From: Euphorbia lathyris
Taxonomy: Eukaryota > Streptophyta > Magnoliopsida > Malpighiales > Euphorbiaceae
Length of the DNA: 64,000 nucleotides
Assembly (NCBI RefSeq): GCF_963576675.1
Contig: NC_088914.1
Coordinates: 13,185,001 to 13,249,000, forward strand
Direction of reading: 5' to 3'
The position numbers and the translations under genes are program-made. Shown here piece after piece: positions 9,449 through 21,021 of this stretch. The number at the start of each line of letters is the position of its first letter. The stretch's first letter is position 1. The notes under the pieces were generated by a model. The model searched no databases and was not told the origin of the DNA. It worked only from the letters and a program-made list of their open reading frames with translations.

Positions 9449-12400
9449 ATGGAATTATTAACATTTTTCTCCCCACTCCTAATTCTAGTGTTGAGTACCA
9501 TTTTGATAATATGGAAAAAGAAGAAACCCAAACCCCAAACATCAAATCAACCTCCGCAGCCACCAAAGTTACCTCTGATCGGAAACCTCCACCAAGTCAT
9601 CTGTATACAACCCCATCGCCGCCTCGCAGAACTTGCCAAAATTTATGGACCTCTTATGCAGCTTAAACTAGGTCAAGCTTCAGCCGTGGTTGTTTCTTCT
9701 CCAGAAATAGCCAAACAAGTGCTGAAAGATAATGACATCAAAGTAAGCGATAGATGTCGTGTCTCTGTAGCAGATATCCTTTTTTACAATCGCCAGAACA
9801 TTGGATTTGCTCCATATGGTGAATATTGGAGACAAATGCGGAAAATTTGCATCTTAGAGTTGCTTAGTTCGAAAAGAGTTCAATCTTTTGCATCAATCAG
9901 GGAAGAAGAGATATCAGATTTTATTAGATTGATTGATTCAAAAAGGGGATCGATGATCAATTTAAGCGAGATGGCTTTATCTTTGTCAAATTCGATTGCA
10001 GCAAGAACAGTTATTGGTTGGAAGAACAAAAATCAAGAGGCAGTTGTAAAAGTGATCAATCGATTGCTCAAGGAACTAGGAGGTTTTACTGTTCTTGATA
10101 TGTTTCCTTCTCTTGAATTCATTCATGTGATTTCTGGGATGAAATCCAGACTTGTGAAATTGCATAAACAAGCTGATCAATTGTTGGAAGATATCATTGA
10201 AGAACATAAAGCTGAGTTGAAATTAGGAGTTCAAAGTGATGCCAACAATAATATTCTTAAAGTTCTTTTGAAACTCCAAGCAAATCCTGATTCTCTTCTA
10301 ACAACTGATGGCATCAAAGCAATCACTCTGGTTAGTTTAGTTTAGCGTAATTTATTTTAAGCAAAAAGCATCATTAGATCTTTCATTTTTTTTGGGTGTT
10401 GTTAAACCTAGCCCCAAATTCTCACCCCTAGCCCCGTGAAAGGATGAAAATACCCTTTCATGGGTTTTGGGGAGGAAAAAGCTATTTTTTTTTGTTCTCC
10501 CGACAGACGGGCGTGTGCCTATCACGCCTCACCGTGTGGTCGGGCGTGATCGCTACACGCCCGACCACACGGTGAGACGTGGGGCTATCACGCCCGACCA
10601 CAACGTGAGGCGTGATAGGTACACGCCCGCGTGTCGGGAGAGCAAAAAAAAAATAGCTAGTCCGCTATTGAATTAAATCCGTAAATACCTGTTACGTAAA
10701 AAAAATTAGTCCGCTGTTGAATTAAACCCGTAAAAAAATTAGTCCGGTATTGAATTTAACCCGTAAATACCTGAATTAACAAAATAAAAATTTAACTAAA
10801 ATTAACAAAATAAAGATTTAGTTAAACTAAATTAAACAAAATAAAATTTACAACAACTAAAATTTACAACATAAAAATTTAGTTAAACTAAATTAAACAA
10901 ACTAAAAATTACAAAAAATTAATTAAATTAATTAAAACCCCTCGGGCGTATGAACATCACGCCCGAACCATAGGTCGGGCGTGATAGCCTCACGCCCGAA
11001 CCACAGGTCGGGCGTGATATTCATACGCCGGAACCGTAGGTCCGGCGTGATGTTCATACGCCCGACTGCGATTCCGGCGTTTTTAAAAAATCACCCACAG
11101 ATTCAATTTTTAAGCTTAAATCAAAAAACAAAAACGGTAAATCTTATTATTTTCGCTTTCCCTTTACGGTTGTTGTTACACTCCATGTTTTGGTTCACAA
11201 ATTAGTCCGGATTTGATCAAAGAGTGTGTAGGGTATTCGAGAGGTTTTGTGTTTTTTCAAATTTTAGGTAAAGGGTAGTTTGGTCTTTTCATGGGGCTAG
11301 GGGGTGGGAATTCATGGCTGGGTTTAGTAATCCACTTTTTTTTATTCATTAAGTCCTTCATCTTTTATTTGGATACATTAAACCCCTAATCATTTATTTT
11401 TGATCTCATTAAACCCGTTAAGACCAAATTAGTACGTTATGAATATCTAATTCTGTTAAAAATACATTATTAACTTTATCTGTATTTGAAATTATTAAAA
11501 AAAAAATATTTTTTACAGTTTGAATTAAGGTTTTAACAGTTTTCCTACAACCACATTACACATCCAAAACTGCTTTCAAACAGTGAAAAATTATAAATTT
11601 CGAATGCAGATGCAACGAATAACAGTTAGTTAACCGAATTTTATGTTCAAAATTACTTTTTTTGGTCATAAAGGGCTCAATGAGACAAAAAAATAAATGA
11701 TCAGGGGCTTAATGTATCCAAATAAAAAATTAAAGACTTAATGGACTAAAAAAATAAAAGATCAAGAACCTGATGATACTTTTTTACCTTTATTTTATTT
11801 TAATTTAATTAATTATTCTTCTCTAATCATGACTAAAATACACTCATTTTCCATGTCAAAATTGGTAGAATTTGCGTTGATTTATCAACTTAACACTGAG
11901 TTGTTACTTGAAATTCGATTTGAATTAAATTGATTATGATTGACAGCTTTGTGGACTATCTCAATTTGGGTCAATTTATCAACTTAAATGACACCACAAC
12001 ACTGTTTCATTTATTTTTTCATAAGATGTAAAAATACCTCAAACGTTTACCGTCAGGAGCAATTTTATTCTTAACGTGTAAAATGATGCAATCTTACCCA
12101 TAATATTGGCAGCGAAAAGCAATTTTATCTCTAACATTAACAAATTGGGTCAATTTCAGAATTTTTTTTTTTGATAAAATGTCACATATCATTTCATTAA
12201 CTTAATAATACAAATACATCACGAAAGAAAGAGGAATAAAACCTCCATCTCATACAGGCAAAAACCCACAAAGGGAAGAAAAGACTACGAAGAGCAATAC
12301 ATAGACTACAAAGAGCAATAAAAGACTACAAAGAGCATTAAAAACCAGAAAAGATACAAATACAACAAACATAGAAGTCATATCCTTCTCGTAAGTCGAA

Positions 12401-15400
12401 TCCCGTTGAAAAACCGTTGTAATCCATACTCCATCCTTTAGGCTCTTCCGGACGTTCGGATCTGAGTCCTTTCTGTTTGTGCATCCACGCAGATCTATAG
12501 ATCTACGGACAAGATAAACCTTTTCCGCTCTTGCTAAGACCGAAAAAAGAATAAAAGTAGAAATATAGCTCACAAGAGTAGATCTGACGGAAAAAGAAGT
12601 TCAAGAAGGTAGATAGACTTCAAACTTAAATGACACCACAACACTGTTTCATTTATTTTTTCAGGGATATAAGATGTAAAAATACCTCAAACGTTTACCG
12701 TCAGGAGCAATTTTATCCTTAACGTGTAAAATGATGCAACCTTACCCATAATATTGGCAGCGAAAAGCAATTTTATCTCTAACATTAACAAGTTGGGTCA
12801 ATTTCAGAATTTTTTTTTTTTTTGATAAAATGTCACATATCATTTCATTAACTTAATAATACAAATACATCACGAAAGAAAGAGGAATAAAACCTCCATC
12901 TCATACAGGCAAAAACCCACAAAGGGAAGAAAAGACTACGAAGAGCAATACATAGACTACAAAGAGCAATAAAAGACTACAAAGAGCATTAAAAACCAGA
13001 AAAGATACAAATACAACAAACATAGAAGTCATATCCTTCTCGTAAGTCGAATCCCGTTGAAAAACCGTTGTAATCCATACTCCATCCTTTAGGCTCTTCC
13101 GGACGTTCGGATCTGAGTCCTTTCTGTTTGTGCATCCACGCAGATCTATAGATCTACGGACAAGATAAACCTTTTCCGCTCTTGCTAAGACCGAAAAAAG
13201 AATAAAAGTAGAAATATAGCTCACAAGAGTAGATCTGACGGAAAAAGAAGTTCAAGAAGGTAGATAGACTTCAAACTTAAATGACACCACAACACTGTTT
13301 CATTTATTTTTTCAGGGATATAAGATGTAAAAATACCTCAAACGTTTACCGTCAGGAGCAATTTTATCCTTAACGTGTAAAATGATGCAACCTTACCCAT
13401 AATATTGGCAGCGAAAAGCAATTTTATCTCTAACATTAACAAGTTGGGTCAATTTCAGAATTTTTTTTTTTTTTGATAAAATGTCACATATCATTTCATT
13501 AACTTAATAATACAAATACATCACGAAAGAAAGAGGAATAAAACCTCCATCTCATACAGGCAAAAACCCACAAAGGGAAGAAAAGACTACGAAGAGCAAT
13601 ACATAGACTACAAAGAGCAATAAAAGACTACAAAGAGCATTAAAAACCAGAAAAGATACAAATACAACAAACATAGAAGTCATATCCTTCTCGTAAGTCG
13701 AATCCCGTTGAAAAACCGTTGTAATCCATACTCCATCCTTTAGGCTCTTCCGGACGTTCGGATCTGAGTCCTTTCTGTTTGTGCATCCACGCAGATCTAT
13801 AGATCTACGGACAAGATAAACCTTTTCCGCTCTTGCTAAGACCGAAAAAAGAATAAAAGTAGAAATATAGCTCACAAGAGTAGATCTGACGGAAAAAGAA
13901 GTTCAAGAAGGTAGATAGACTTCAAACTAACAACAAAACGTAAATCTAAGGCTAAAAACGAAACCTAAAATATAAATGGGAGGAGGAAGAAGGAAGACAA
14001 ACTTCCTTCTTCCTCCTCAACGAGATAGCAGCGGAAGAAAAGGCAGACGAGAAGAGATGGCAGTTCAAGAAGGGTGGGGAAGAAGAAAAGGCAGAAGGCG
14101 GAGGAGGTGGGAAGGAGGCGGAAGAGATCAATTTCAGAAATTATTAAAACACAGATATTTTGTTCCTTATTCTGCATCAACTGCATATCAGTTTGTTTAA
14201 AAAAAAAATCATATTCTTTGAGATTGAGATTTAATCACAAAATAAGAGATTAATATTTATTAATTCAACGAAATATTTTAAAATTTTGTCCAACTCGTAA
14301 AATAGACAGTATTTCTTTTTCATTTTTTTTTCACGTCTAATCATATATTTATGATATAACACTAGTGAGTGATAAAATGACTCATATATGAGATTTAGAT
14401 GATAAGATTCATGACCGAGAAGATAGTTTAATAAATTATTTTTAAAATTAACTCAACTTGACAACGTTAGAAATAAAATTGTACTATTTTAAATGTTAAG
14501 AGTAAACCCGCTCCTGACAATAAACATTAAAAGTATTTTTATATTTTATTTTTTTATAGATGAATGACGGATACCGTCATTGCTATTGCTTGCCTCAAAA
14601 ATTTCTTTTAATACGATTATTTTATTATTAAATATTTTAGCCTTAACTCATCCGGACCGCGGTTCCATCACTATTTGCAATTAACAATTAAAATGATTCC
14701 AGGAATTGTTCATTGCTGGGATTGACTCGTCTGCAACAATTCTCGAGTGGGTAATGTCAGAATTGATGAAAAATCCAAGAATAATGAAAAACGCCCAAGA
14801 AGAAGTGAGAAAGAAGGTATGTGCTAAAAATGGAAAGCTTGATGAATCAGTGACTAGTGAGTTAAAATTCATGAAAGCAATAATTAAAGAGACTTTGAGA
14901 TTACATCCACCTGGACCACTAGTTCCAAGGCAATGTAGAGAGAACTGTGAAATTAATGGGTATAATATAAATCCCAAAACTGAAGTCCTTGTGAATGTAT
15001 GGGTAATTGGAAGAGATCCTAATTATTGGACTGAACCTGAAAATTTTAATCCTGAGAGATTTATTGAAAGTGAAGTTGATTATAAAGGTTTTGATTTTGA
15101 ATATATCCCATTTGGTGCTGGAAGAAGGATATGTCCTGGTATTCAATTGGATATTACAAACCTGGAGCTTGCTTTAGCTAAAATATTGTGTTATTTTGAT
15201 TGGGAGCTTCCTAATCAAATGAAGCCAGATGAGTTCGTAGAGTTCAGACACATTTTTAGAGAGCAGAATCGTGTTGCTGATCGCTTGGCGGCGGCGGGCC
15301 ATGAAGGGACGTTAGGCGTTACTACCCTTCCTGTTTCCCCTAGTTTCATCTCTCATCTTCTCTTAGAAGATAGGATTGGGGTTAGCTTCCCTAGGCTAAT

Positions 15401-15410
15401 TCCTGGGTAG
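9449..15410 (+). CDS. CYP71-type cytochrome P450, copy 1, C-terminus replaced by LINE sequence
   Basis: Exon 1 is 9449-10330 and exon 2 is 14703-15410, joined in phase 0 at a GT-AG intron at the usual CYP71 position. The predicted product is 529 residues. It has an N-terminal membrane anchor (about 10-22) followed by KKKKPK, the proline hinge PPQPPKLPLIGN (35-46), WRQMR, the I-helix AGIDSS (299-304), ETLR of the ExxR motif (357-360), PERF (411-414) and the haem loop FGAGRRICPG with Cys at about 438. Such enzymes are ER-bound monooxygenases of specialised metabolism; the substrate cannot be inferred. After about residue 471 the frame runs into a LINE insertion, adding 58 foreign residues and losing about 36 native ones that include the SRS6 region. 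It is probably non-functional, although both exons are open. The ATG at 9449 matches that of copy 2; an upstream ATG at 9425 would add eight residues. Confidence 0.8.
10402..11327. mobile_element. Non-autonomous inverted-repeat element in the CYP71 copy 1 intron, with GC-rich palindromes
   Basis: The left arm AAACCTAGCCCCAAATTC and CACCCCTAGCCCCGTGAAA pair with GGGGCTAGGGGGTGGGAATT and GGCTGGGTTTAG on the right. Possible TTA/TAA target bases flank it, but superfamily is undecided. The interior is AT-rich except for two GC-rich palindromes (10499-10641 and 10943-11064) built on the motif CGGGCGTGAT. Confidence 0.6.
11337..11786. mobile_element. MITE-like inverted repeat in the CYP71 copy 1 intron
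   Basis: The left arm (ATTAAGTCC, TTATTTGGATACATTAAACC) is inverted on the right (GGGCTTAATGTATCCAAATA, GACTTAATGGAC). It abuts the preceding element. No target duplication was found. Confidence 0.5.
11981..13924. repeat. Tandem triplication of a 651-bp unit in the CYP71 copy 1 intron
   Basis: The units are 11981-12622 (642 bp), 12623-13273 and 13274-13924 (651 bp each). The last two look identical; the first has a few substitutions and small deletions. Each unit joins the left arm of a Mutator-like element to the poly(T) end and body of a minus-strand LINE-type insert. The tandem growth therefore came after both insertions. A 107-codon open frame on the minus strand repeats in each unit but is insert sequence, not a gene. 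Confidence 0.95.
12020..14545. mobile_element. Mutator-like inverted-repeat element hosting a LINE-type insert
   Basis: The left arm (GTAAAAATACCTCAAACG, GTCAGGAGCAATTTTATTC) is inverted near 14410-14540 (GAATAAACCCGCTCCTGAC-like sequence, then AAAAGTATTTTTATATT). TTATTTTTT at 12011-12019 and 14546-14554 could be the 9-bp duplication, but it is low complexity. The original element would have been only about 550 bp before the LINE-type insert and the triplication enlarged it. Confidence 0.5.
12162..14127 (-). mobile_element. LINE- or SINE-like insert, minus strand, later triplicated in part
   Basis: On the minus strand the insert ends CATTTTATC followed by a poly(A) run. It is flanked by TCAATTTCAGAA at 12150-12161 and 14128-14139. 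Its 5' part (13925-14127) is purine-rich and includes a short palindrome around AAACTTCCTTC at about 13990. No reverse transcriptase sequence is seen, so this is a truncated or short element. Confidence 0.6.
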
Positions 15411-15457
15411 TTTGTTGTTATTCATTTTTCTTTTCCTTTTCTACCAAAAAAAAAAAA
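15233..15457 (+). mobile_element. 5'-truncated LINE RNase H fragment inside the CYP71 copy 1 coding exon
   Basis: A 225-bp sense-strand insert is flanked by ATGAAGCCAGATGA at 15219-15232 and 15458-15471 and ends in a poly(A) run. Its frame is RHIFREQNRVADRLAAAG, then LLLEDRIGVSFPR, the end of an RNase H domain typical of plant LINE ORF2, with the Asp of the NRVAD motif. It entered in frame with the P450 and supplies the stop codon at 15408-15410. Confidence 0.85.
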
Positions 15458-15577
15458 ATGAAGCCAGATGATCTTGATATGAACGAGGATTTTGGACTTG
15501 TAATTAGAAGAAAAAATTACCTCTACTTGATTCCTGCTTCACCTCAATATTTCAAGCTTGCGAACTCAAAATATTAG
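15458..15577 (+). pseudogene. Orphaned C-terminal end of CYP71 copy 1
   Basis: Beyond the LINE insert, the original last codons remain: MKPDDLDMNEDFGLVI, then RRKNYLYLIPASPQYF, ending at TAG 15575-15577. They match the end of copy 2 (24020-24135). They can no longer be read as part of the protein because of the upstream LINE stop. Confidence 0.85.
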
Positions 15578-16594
15578 CTTAATTATGTCTATTTGTGTCG
15601 TTTTTTATTTTACTTTTTCCTCTGTGAAAAGTTACACTTCATAGAACTAAAGTAACTAGTTTTCCATTTGTTGTGAATAAATGTCTTGTACGAATCTTGT
15701 GTTAAAAATTATTTAAAGGTTCATTTGTCCCATTATTAATAATGTATTTGCTAAAAATACTTTAATATATGAATCACTTAAACTATTTGACACTTCTCCT
15801 CTATTGTATATAGTGTTGAGTCTAGCATAAGAGCTTGATCGTTGACTCGGTTTTCAGAGGTTGACCTATGTTGGTGGACTCCCTGTGTACACTTTGATGC
15901 CAAAGTCATGATGAGTATTAGGAAAATACTATAAAGAAATGTAGAATGTGTCCTGAAATAAAAGAGAAGTACTTTTTTTTATAAAGGGTCCCAAAGAGTG
16001 AGATTATTTTATTGTCTTGGGTGAGGCGGTGATTATGAGTCGATGTGAGCCTCCTAGATGCATGGAAGGACGAGCCAATTTGAGATTATAAAGCCCATTT
16101 GTGCTTTGAGCTTTAATGTGTTGAATCCGTAACAAATGTCCCTCTAATAGTGCATTCTGAATCATTGCATGTGAGACATAAATTTAATGTCTTCCGTCTA
16201 ATGGTATGCATGTTTGACATCAGCTTGTATAGGAGGGAGTTAATAGTTGTTGCCTTTTGACTTATTGGTCGTTGGTGAAGGGTCATCTAAGCCAACTATT
16301 TAGCACGACACCCTTTCATCTTCTTATAAGGACTGGGTGGATCGTTTTTTAGAGAACTCACTCTTTTATCTTTTTGTCGTTCAATTTTTGAAGTATGATT
16401 AGGCTACCTTTTGTTTTCTTTCTCTACTAGTTCTGTTCACACTTGCTTTTCTTGTACCTAGGGTATAAATATGAATGTTTTTGAATTGCAATTACTTCGA
16501 AATTTCTAGATCAGCTTCAAATTTACGTATTCCTCGGTCTAGAAGCATAAATAATCATAATAGAGGATACGAGGACGCAAATTGCTCTAATAAG
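15578..16594. other. 3' flank of CYP71 copy 1, duplicated at 24.1-25.7 kb
   Basis: The segment aligns by eye with 24136-24937 plus 25463-25675 with minor changes (for example GTTACACTTC, AAAGTAACTAGTTTTCCATT). It contains the empty site for the MITE at 24.9 kb (CAATTTTTGAAGTATGATT, about 16381-16400). No gene is visible. Confidence 0.75.
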
Positions 16595-17170
16595 TGATAA
16601 ATGTATATTTAGTTGTTTATTATATTTATTAGTTAGTTTGTCCTATCTTATTCAAATGTCTATTGTAATTCAAATTCAATTGGTTGTAATAACTTATATA
16701 TACAAAGCTACTTAAGATAACTAAAGTAAATACAAAATATAGGAGATTATAATCTTTGAGCTATAATAACCTTGAACTTTATTTCTCTATCTAACTCCTC
16801 TGAATCCCGATTTTTTTTCCACAATAAAATACCCTTCCTCTGGTTTTTTTACTATTACCCATGTAACCCCCCTCCACCATTTCTCTAGTTTTTCGATTTT
16901 TCTACACAGCAAAATCGAATCCTTGTTTTTCGATTTTTCACAGCCAACACTCCCTCAGTTTTGTTGGTTGTCAGTGGTAATGCAACCTCCATCAATTCTC
17001 ACCCTCCGTTACACGTTCTCATGCTTATGTTGAGAGGATGGAAATTAGCATTACGTATTGATGGAACTACTTCTCCCTTTGAACTCTTGCCCTCTGGAGC
17101 TGTTAATCTGGTGTATGAAACATAGGAACAACTTGATCAACATGTTCTCAGCAATTTCTATTTAGTAAAA
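16595..17170 (+). mobile_element. Ty1/copia relic: LTR and start of gag (copy A)
   Basis: It matches the better-preserved relic at 25.7-28.1 kb. A short LTR beginning TGATAAATG is followed by a degenerate gag start. The gag-like part (TTGAGAGGATGGAAATTAGC, CTGTTAATCTGGTGTATGAA) carries stops. Homology to copy B ends at about 17150. Presence in both copies places this insertion before the CYP71 block duplication. Confidence 0.55.
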
Positions 17171-18035
17171 GAATTTTTTTTTGCGAACGCACGTATAAAA
17201 TCACTAAGAGCTAGATCCGCCATTTATCTCAAACTAATAATTATTTTGGAGAGATATGTGTTTGAGTTGTTTTGTGATCTTTTATTAATCTCAATGGTAA
17301 ATGAAGGGACCTAATCTCAATAGCAATAATAAGAAATATCATCGGTCACATCCAAAAGCTACAAAGCTTTAAGAATAGTGTGAAGTAGATCAATCCCACC
17401 ACTACTAAATTATACTGGGCCAAATTTAAAAATACATTACACTAACTTTATTATTGCATCTTTGTTTAATTATCTATTTCTTTTTACCTAACTTTATGTT
17501 TTCTATTTGCTTTTAATTTTTTTATTCCAAAATAAATCAACAATTAATTGGAGATGACACAATTATAATCTGAGAACTAAATCACAGTTTCAAATGGAAG
17601 GTTTAATTGAAGGAAAAATTAATTTAGAGGTAAAAATTAATATCATAATTTTTAGAGTTTTATCTCTTTAAACATTAACTTTCTCTCTCGTAAAAAAACA
17701 CCACCTTAAATTTCTTCAACTAAAAAGTTGAAGAATTAAAGTTGTTTAAAGTATCATTTAATTCTTGAAAATTTTCATTTCGATGTCGTTATGTGCTAAA
17801 TTCTGACAAAGTGAACAAAAATGCAAAATTTTACAAACCAAAGGGTTGCGTTTGCAAAAAAAAAAAAAAAAACCAATCTGCAAACCTATAAAACCACATG
17901 ACATCTATATGTAACTATTCATTCTTTTTATTAAAGTAGAACTATGCAAAATTTATACTATTATTGTTTTTTCATTTTTCACTTATTGTTTTGTAATGTA
18001 AACAAACTATTGGGTTAGTTCATATAACCCAATAT
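17171..18035. other. AT-rich intergenic DNA with a MITE half
   Basis: At about 17630-17870 there is sequence like one arm of the inverted repeat at 18.7-19.1 kb (GAAAATTTTCATTTCGATG). No gene is seen. Confidence 0.5.
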
Positions 18036-18475
18036 AACTTTGCCACATGGCGTCACAGAAGCTCGAACCATCCCCCGAAAGTTGAAAGTCCGTGGTATTT
18101 TCTAAGTTGAAATAAAACAATACCATTGTGTATGAGGAAGCTTGATTCATGAAGAAAGAACAATATCGGTTGCGTCACAGAAGCTCGAATCACCCCAGAG
18201 GTTGACAGTACGTGACATTTCCTCAGTTAAAATAAAACAATATGACTGTGCATTAGGAAACCTGATTCAAGAAGAAAGAACATCGGTTGGCACATTAGTT
18301 GAAGTTGCAACAACGACCGACACCTTAGTTGAAGGTCCCTCAATAATAGTCAAAGAAGCGCCTGACACTGCAGCCAAAGGCACCACAACAACAGGCACCA
18401 ATGTAGAATGTGTTGAAAATGAAGCTTGCTCCGGATTGAAATTACTCAGAGACTTTCCTGAGCTAACATAGAAGC
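18036..18475 (+). other. Possible coding relic with a tandem repeat
   Basis: Two tandem copies of about 125 bp begin near 18048 and 18172, each holding GCGTCACAGAAGCTCGAA and AAATAAAACAATA. A 109-codon frame (18142-18471) starts MIHEERTISVASQKLES, is Thr-rich in the middle and ends SGLKLLRDFPELT. I do not recognise it. The repeat appears in different frames in its two copies, which argues against a functional protein. It may be a fragment of a transposon gene. Confidence 0.3.
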
Positions 18476-18712
18476 ATGGAAGGGTAAGTTAGCGTACATT
18501 TTCCGATGCAAAAAATACAAAGAAAAAAGGTTAACAAATCAACTTTAACGAAACTCAGAAGGGCTTTAGAATCCGCATAAAGAAGTTTCACATCTTCGGT
18601 CTAGGTACAAATAGACTCCTTATTATTCAAAGCATTGGCAAGACATTCCTAAGAGATCAAATTCTTGACACATGTCCACTATGAGTTTAGGTAACAAAAA
18701 CTTTAGGATTAA

Positions 18713-19125
18713 TTTCAAATAAAACTACGTGGTCTCACATTTTTTGCAGATCGATAGGTGTGGTAGGCAAAATTTTTATTTTTTCAAATTTGACCCATAA
18801 CGACCTTAAAATGAAAATTTTCAAGAATTAAATAATATTTTAAGCAACTTTAATTTTGCAACTTTTTAGGTTTGAGGTTATTTAGGTATTGTTTTTAACG
18901 AGAGAGAACGTTAATGTTTAGAGAGAGAAAACTCCAAAAATGATGATTTTAAAAAATAAAAAAAAAGGGTTCATATTAAATATAATACTAAACAACTTTA
19001 ATTCTTAAAAAATTTCATTTTGAGGCCGTTATCGACCAAATTTAAAAAAATACAAAATTTTCCAACTAGAGATACAGATTTGCAAAAAATGTGAAACTAC
19101 AGAGCATTTATTTAAAGTTAACCCT
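18713..19125. mobile_element. Inverted-repeat MITE
   Basis: The arms contain CTCACATTTTTTGCAGATC and AAATGAAAATTTTCAAGAAT on the left, and AAATTTCATTTTGAGG and GATTTGCAAAAAATGTGAAA on the right. Related pieces occur at 17.6-17.9 kb and within the element at 24.9-25.5 kb. No clear target duplication was found. Confidence 0.5.
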
Positions 19126-19570
19126 TTTTATACCACATAACAAATATTGTTCAAACACCGCTAAACGCTCCTAATCTCCTCGCATGTTAAAATGAAAGGA
19201 TGGTTTCAAATTCAATATACCTCGCACCATCACGATTCTGGATGACGAACTAATTAGTACTTGGTGATTGGTCACCACCTACTATCATAGCACTGAATGA
19301 ATAAATATAAAGACAAATTGATGTGAAAGAATTTTATTACTTAAAAAATATAATTCTAAATACATTAGAAAGAAACCAAACCCTATGCTCTCAATTATTT
19401 TGCTGTCCCAAGTAACCTCATGACACACACTAATTCATTTTACACAGCAAGTTTAGCACAAGTATTATTAATCAAGAACCTAGAAACATAGACTTGTAGA
19501 CTAGTTGCGGATGAAGCTTAATAATTTTATTTGCAAATTTAATGTAATTTGATTTGAATAATTTAATTTA
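19126..19570. other. Intergenic DNA repeated at 45.8 kb
   Basis: 19310-19560 resembles 45800-46015 (CAAATTGATGTGAA, CATGACACACACTAATTCAT, AATTTAATGTAATTTGATTT). This is upstream flank shared by the two degenerate CYP71 copies. It ends in TTTAATTTA, the duplicated target of the next element. Confidence 0.65.
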
Positions 19571-21021
19571 GAAAAAGTACAAAAATAAACCTTGTGGTTA
19601 CACTCATTTTCGAACAACACCCATGTGGTTTAAAAGTTTGCAAAGTGGTACCATGTACTTCATTCCGTTAGCAAACACATACCAAATTGATTAACGGTGT
19701 TAAAAATCAAAAGAAAAAGAGTTAATTTGGTCCTTATATTTATTTATTTTTATAAATTGACCCCCTTATTATCTAATTATCACAAACAAACCCTAAAATA
19801 AAAAATAAAAATCAAATATACCATATTCTCCGTCTCTTTTTAATTTTTAATTTTTTTTTCTTCTTATTTCTCTCTCCTTTTTGTTAATTTCTCTCTCTAA
19901 AATCAATTGAATTTCCATGTTTTTAATTTAATGACACTTATACTCTCTCTTCTTCTCTTTAGCCTAACCATTTTGAAGTTGAATGGCCAATTTCCCACAT
20001 ATAGATATTATTAGCTGTCTTTATACATATCATCACATAATAGAAATATGAAGATACATATGGGATTGACAACCAACAGAAATTTTGATACTACATGAGA
20101 TTGTTGTGAACAGGAAAGGGGGACAAAAATTGCATTATAGATCAATTTTTACAAAAAGAATAACAAAAACCAGTATCGGGGACATATTTACAAAAAAAAA
20201 AACCCATTTATCTACGAATTTCAATTGAATCTGCAATTAGTTGAAAAACGTGTTTGCTCACTATAATCAAGATTTAGTTTAGAACAGCAAAAGTAGGAAA
20301 ATATTCATGTCAAGCAAAGTAAATCATCAAAATCAAAAGCAAGCAATAGCAATTAGATTATACAGTAATTAAAACAGAAAATGGAGAACTGACATGGGGG
20401 GATTTCTGGGAGCTGTTAGTGGATTCAATATTCTCTCCAGTGGCGGTCGAGAATCGCAACAATTGGTGAAATTGCCTGCCGATCGGGTGGCGATTTTGAA
20501 TAGAGGCAATATGAGTTCCGGCTATGTAGGATTGTGATGGAGAAGGTATGTAGGATTTGTCAATTGAATTCAGAAGGGTTAACAGAAACCAAAGCTACTA
20601 ACTCTTCTATGGAACAAATTCAACTTGGTTAGACTAGAGAGAAGAAGAGAGAGTATAAGTGTCGTTAAATTGAAAACATGAAAATTCAATTAATTGTAGA
20701 GAGAGAAATTAACAAAGAGGAGAGAGAAATAAGAAAAAAATTAAAAATTAAAAAGAGATGGGAAAGATGGTATATTTGATTTTTATTTTTTATTTTAAGG
20801 TTTGTTTGTGATAATTAGATAATAAGGGGGTCAATTTATAAAAATAAATAAGTATAAGGACCAAATTAACTCTTTTCCATTTGACTTTTAACACCGTTAG
20901 TCAATTTGGTATGTGTTTGCTAACGGAATGAATTACATGGTACCATTTTGCAAACTTTTAAACCACATGGGTATTGTTCGAAAATGAGTGTAACCACAAG
21001 GTTTATTTTTGTACTTTTCCC
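19571..21021. mobile_element. Mutator-like foldback element, 1.45 kb, with arms of about 400 bp
   Basis: The left end begins GAAAAAGTACAAAAATAAAC and the right end is its inverse. The arms stay similar for about 400 bp each (19571-19975, 20630-21021). The element is flanked by a perfect 9-bp duplication TTTAATTTA at 19562-19570 and 21022-21030. The 650-bp centre has no transposase, so the element is non-autonomous. Confidence 0.85.

Noticed and set aside
10503..11080. CRISPR-like array from repeated CGGGCGTGAT words
   Set aside because: The words are palindromic arms of two hairpins with irregular spacing in a plant intron element, not direct repeats with unique spacers.
12250..13875. Three identical 107-codon minus-strand ORFs as a tandem gene family
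   Set aside because: They lie inside the 651-bp repeat units made of LINE-type and Mutator-like sequence, have no recognisable domain and no promoter. Their identity reflects recent DNA duplication.
13976..14200. Arg/Gly-rich 74-codon ORF as a gene
   Set aside because: It is purine-rich low-complexity sequence within the LINE-type insert.
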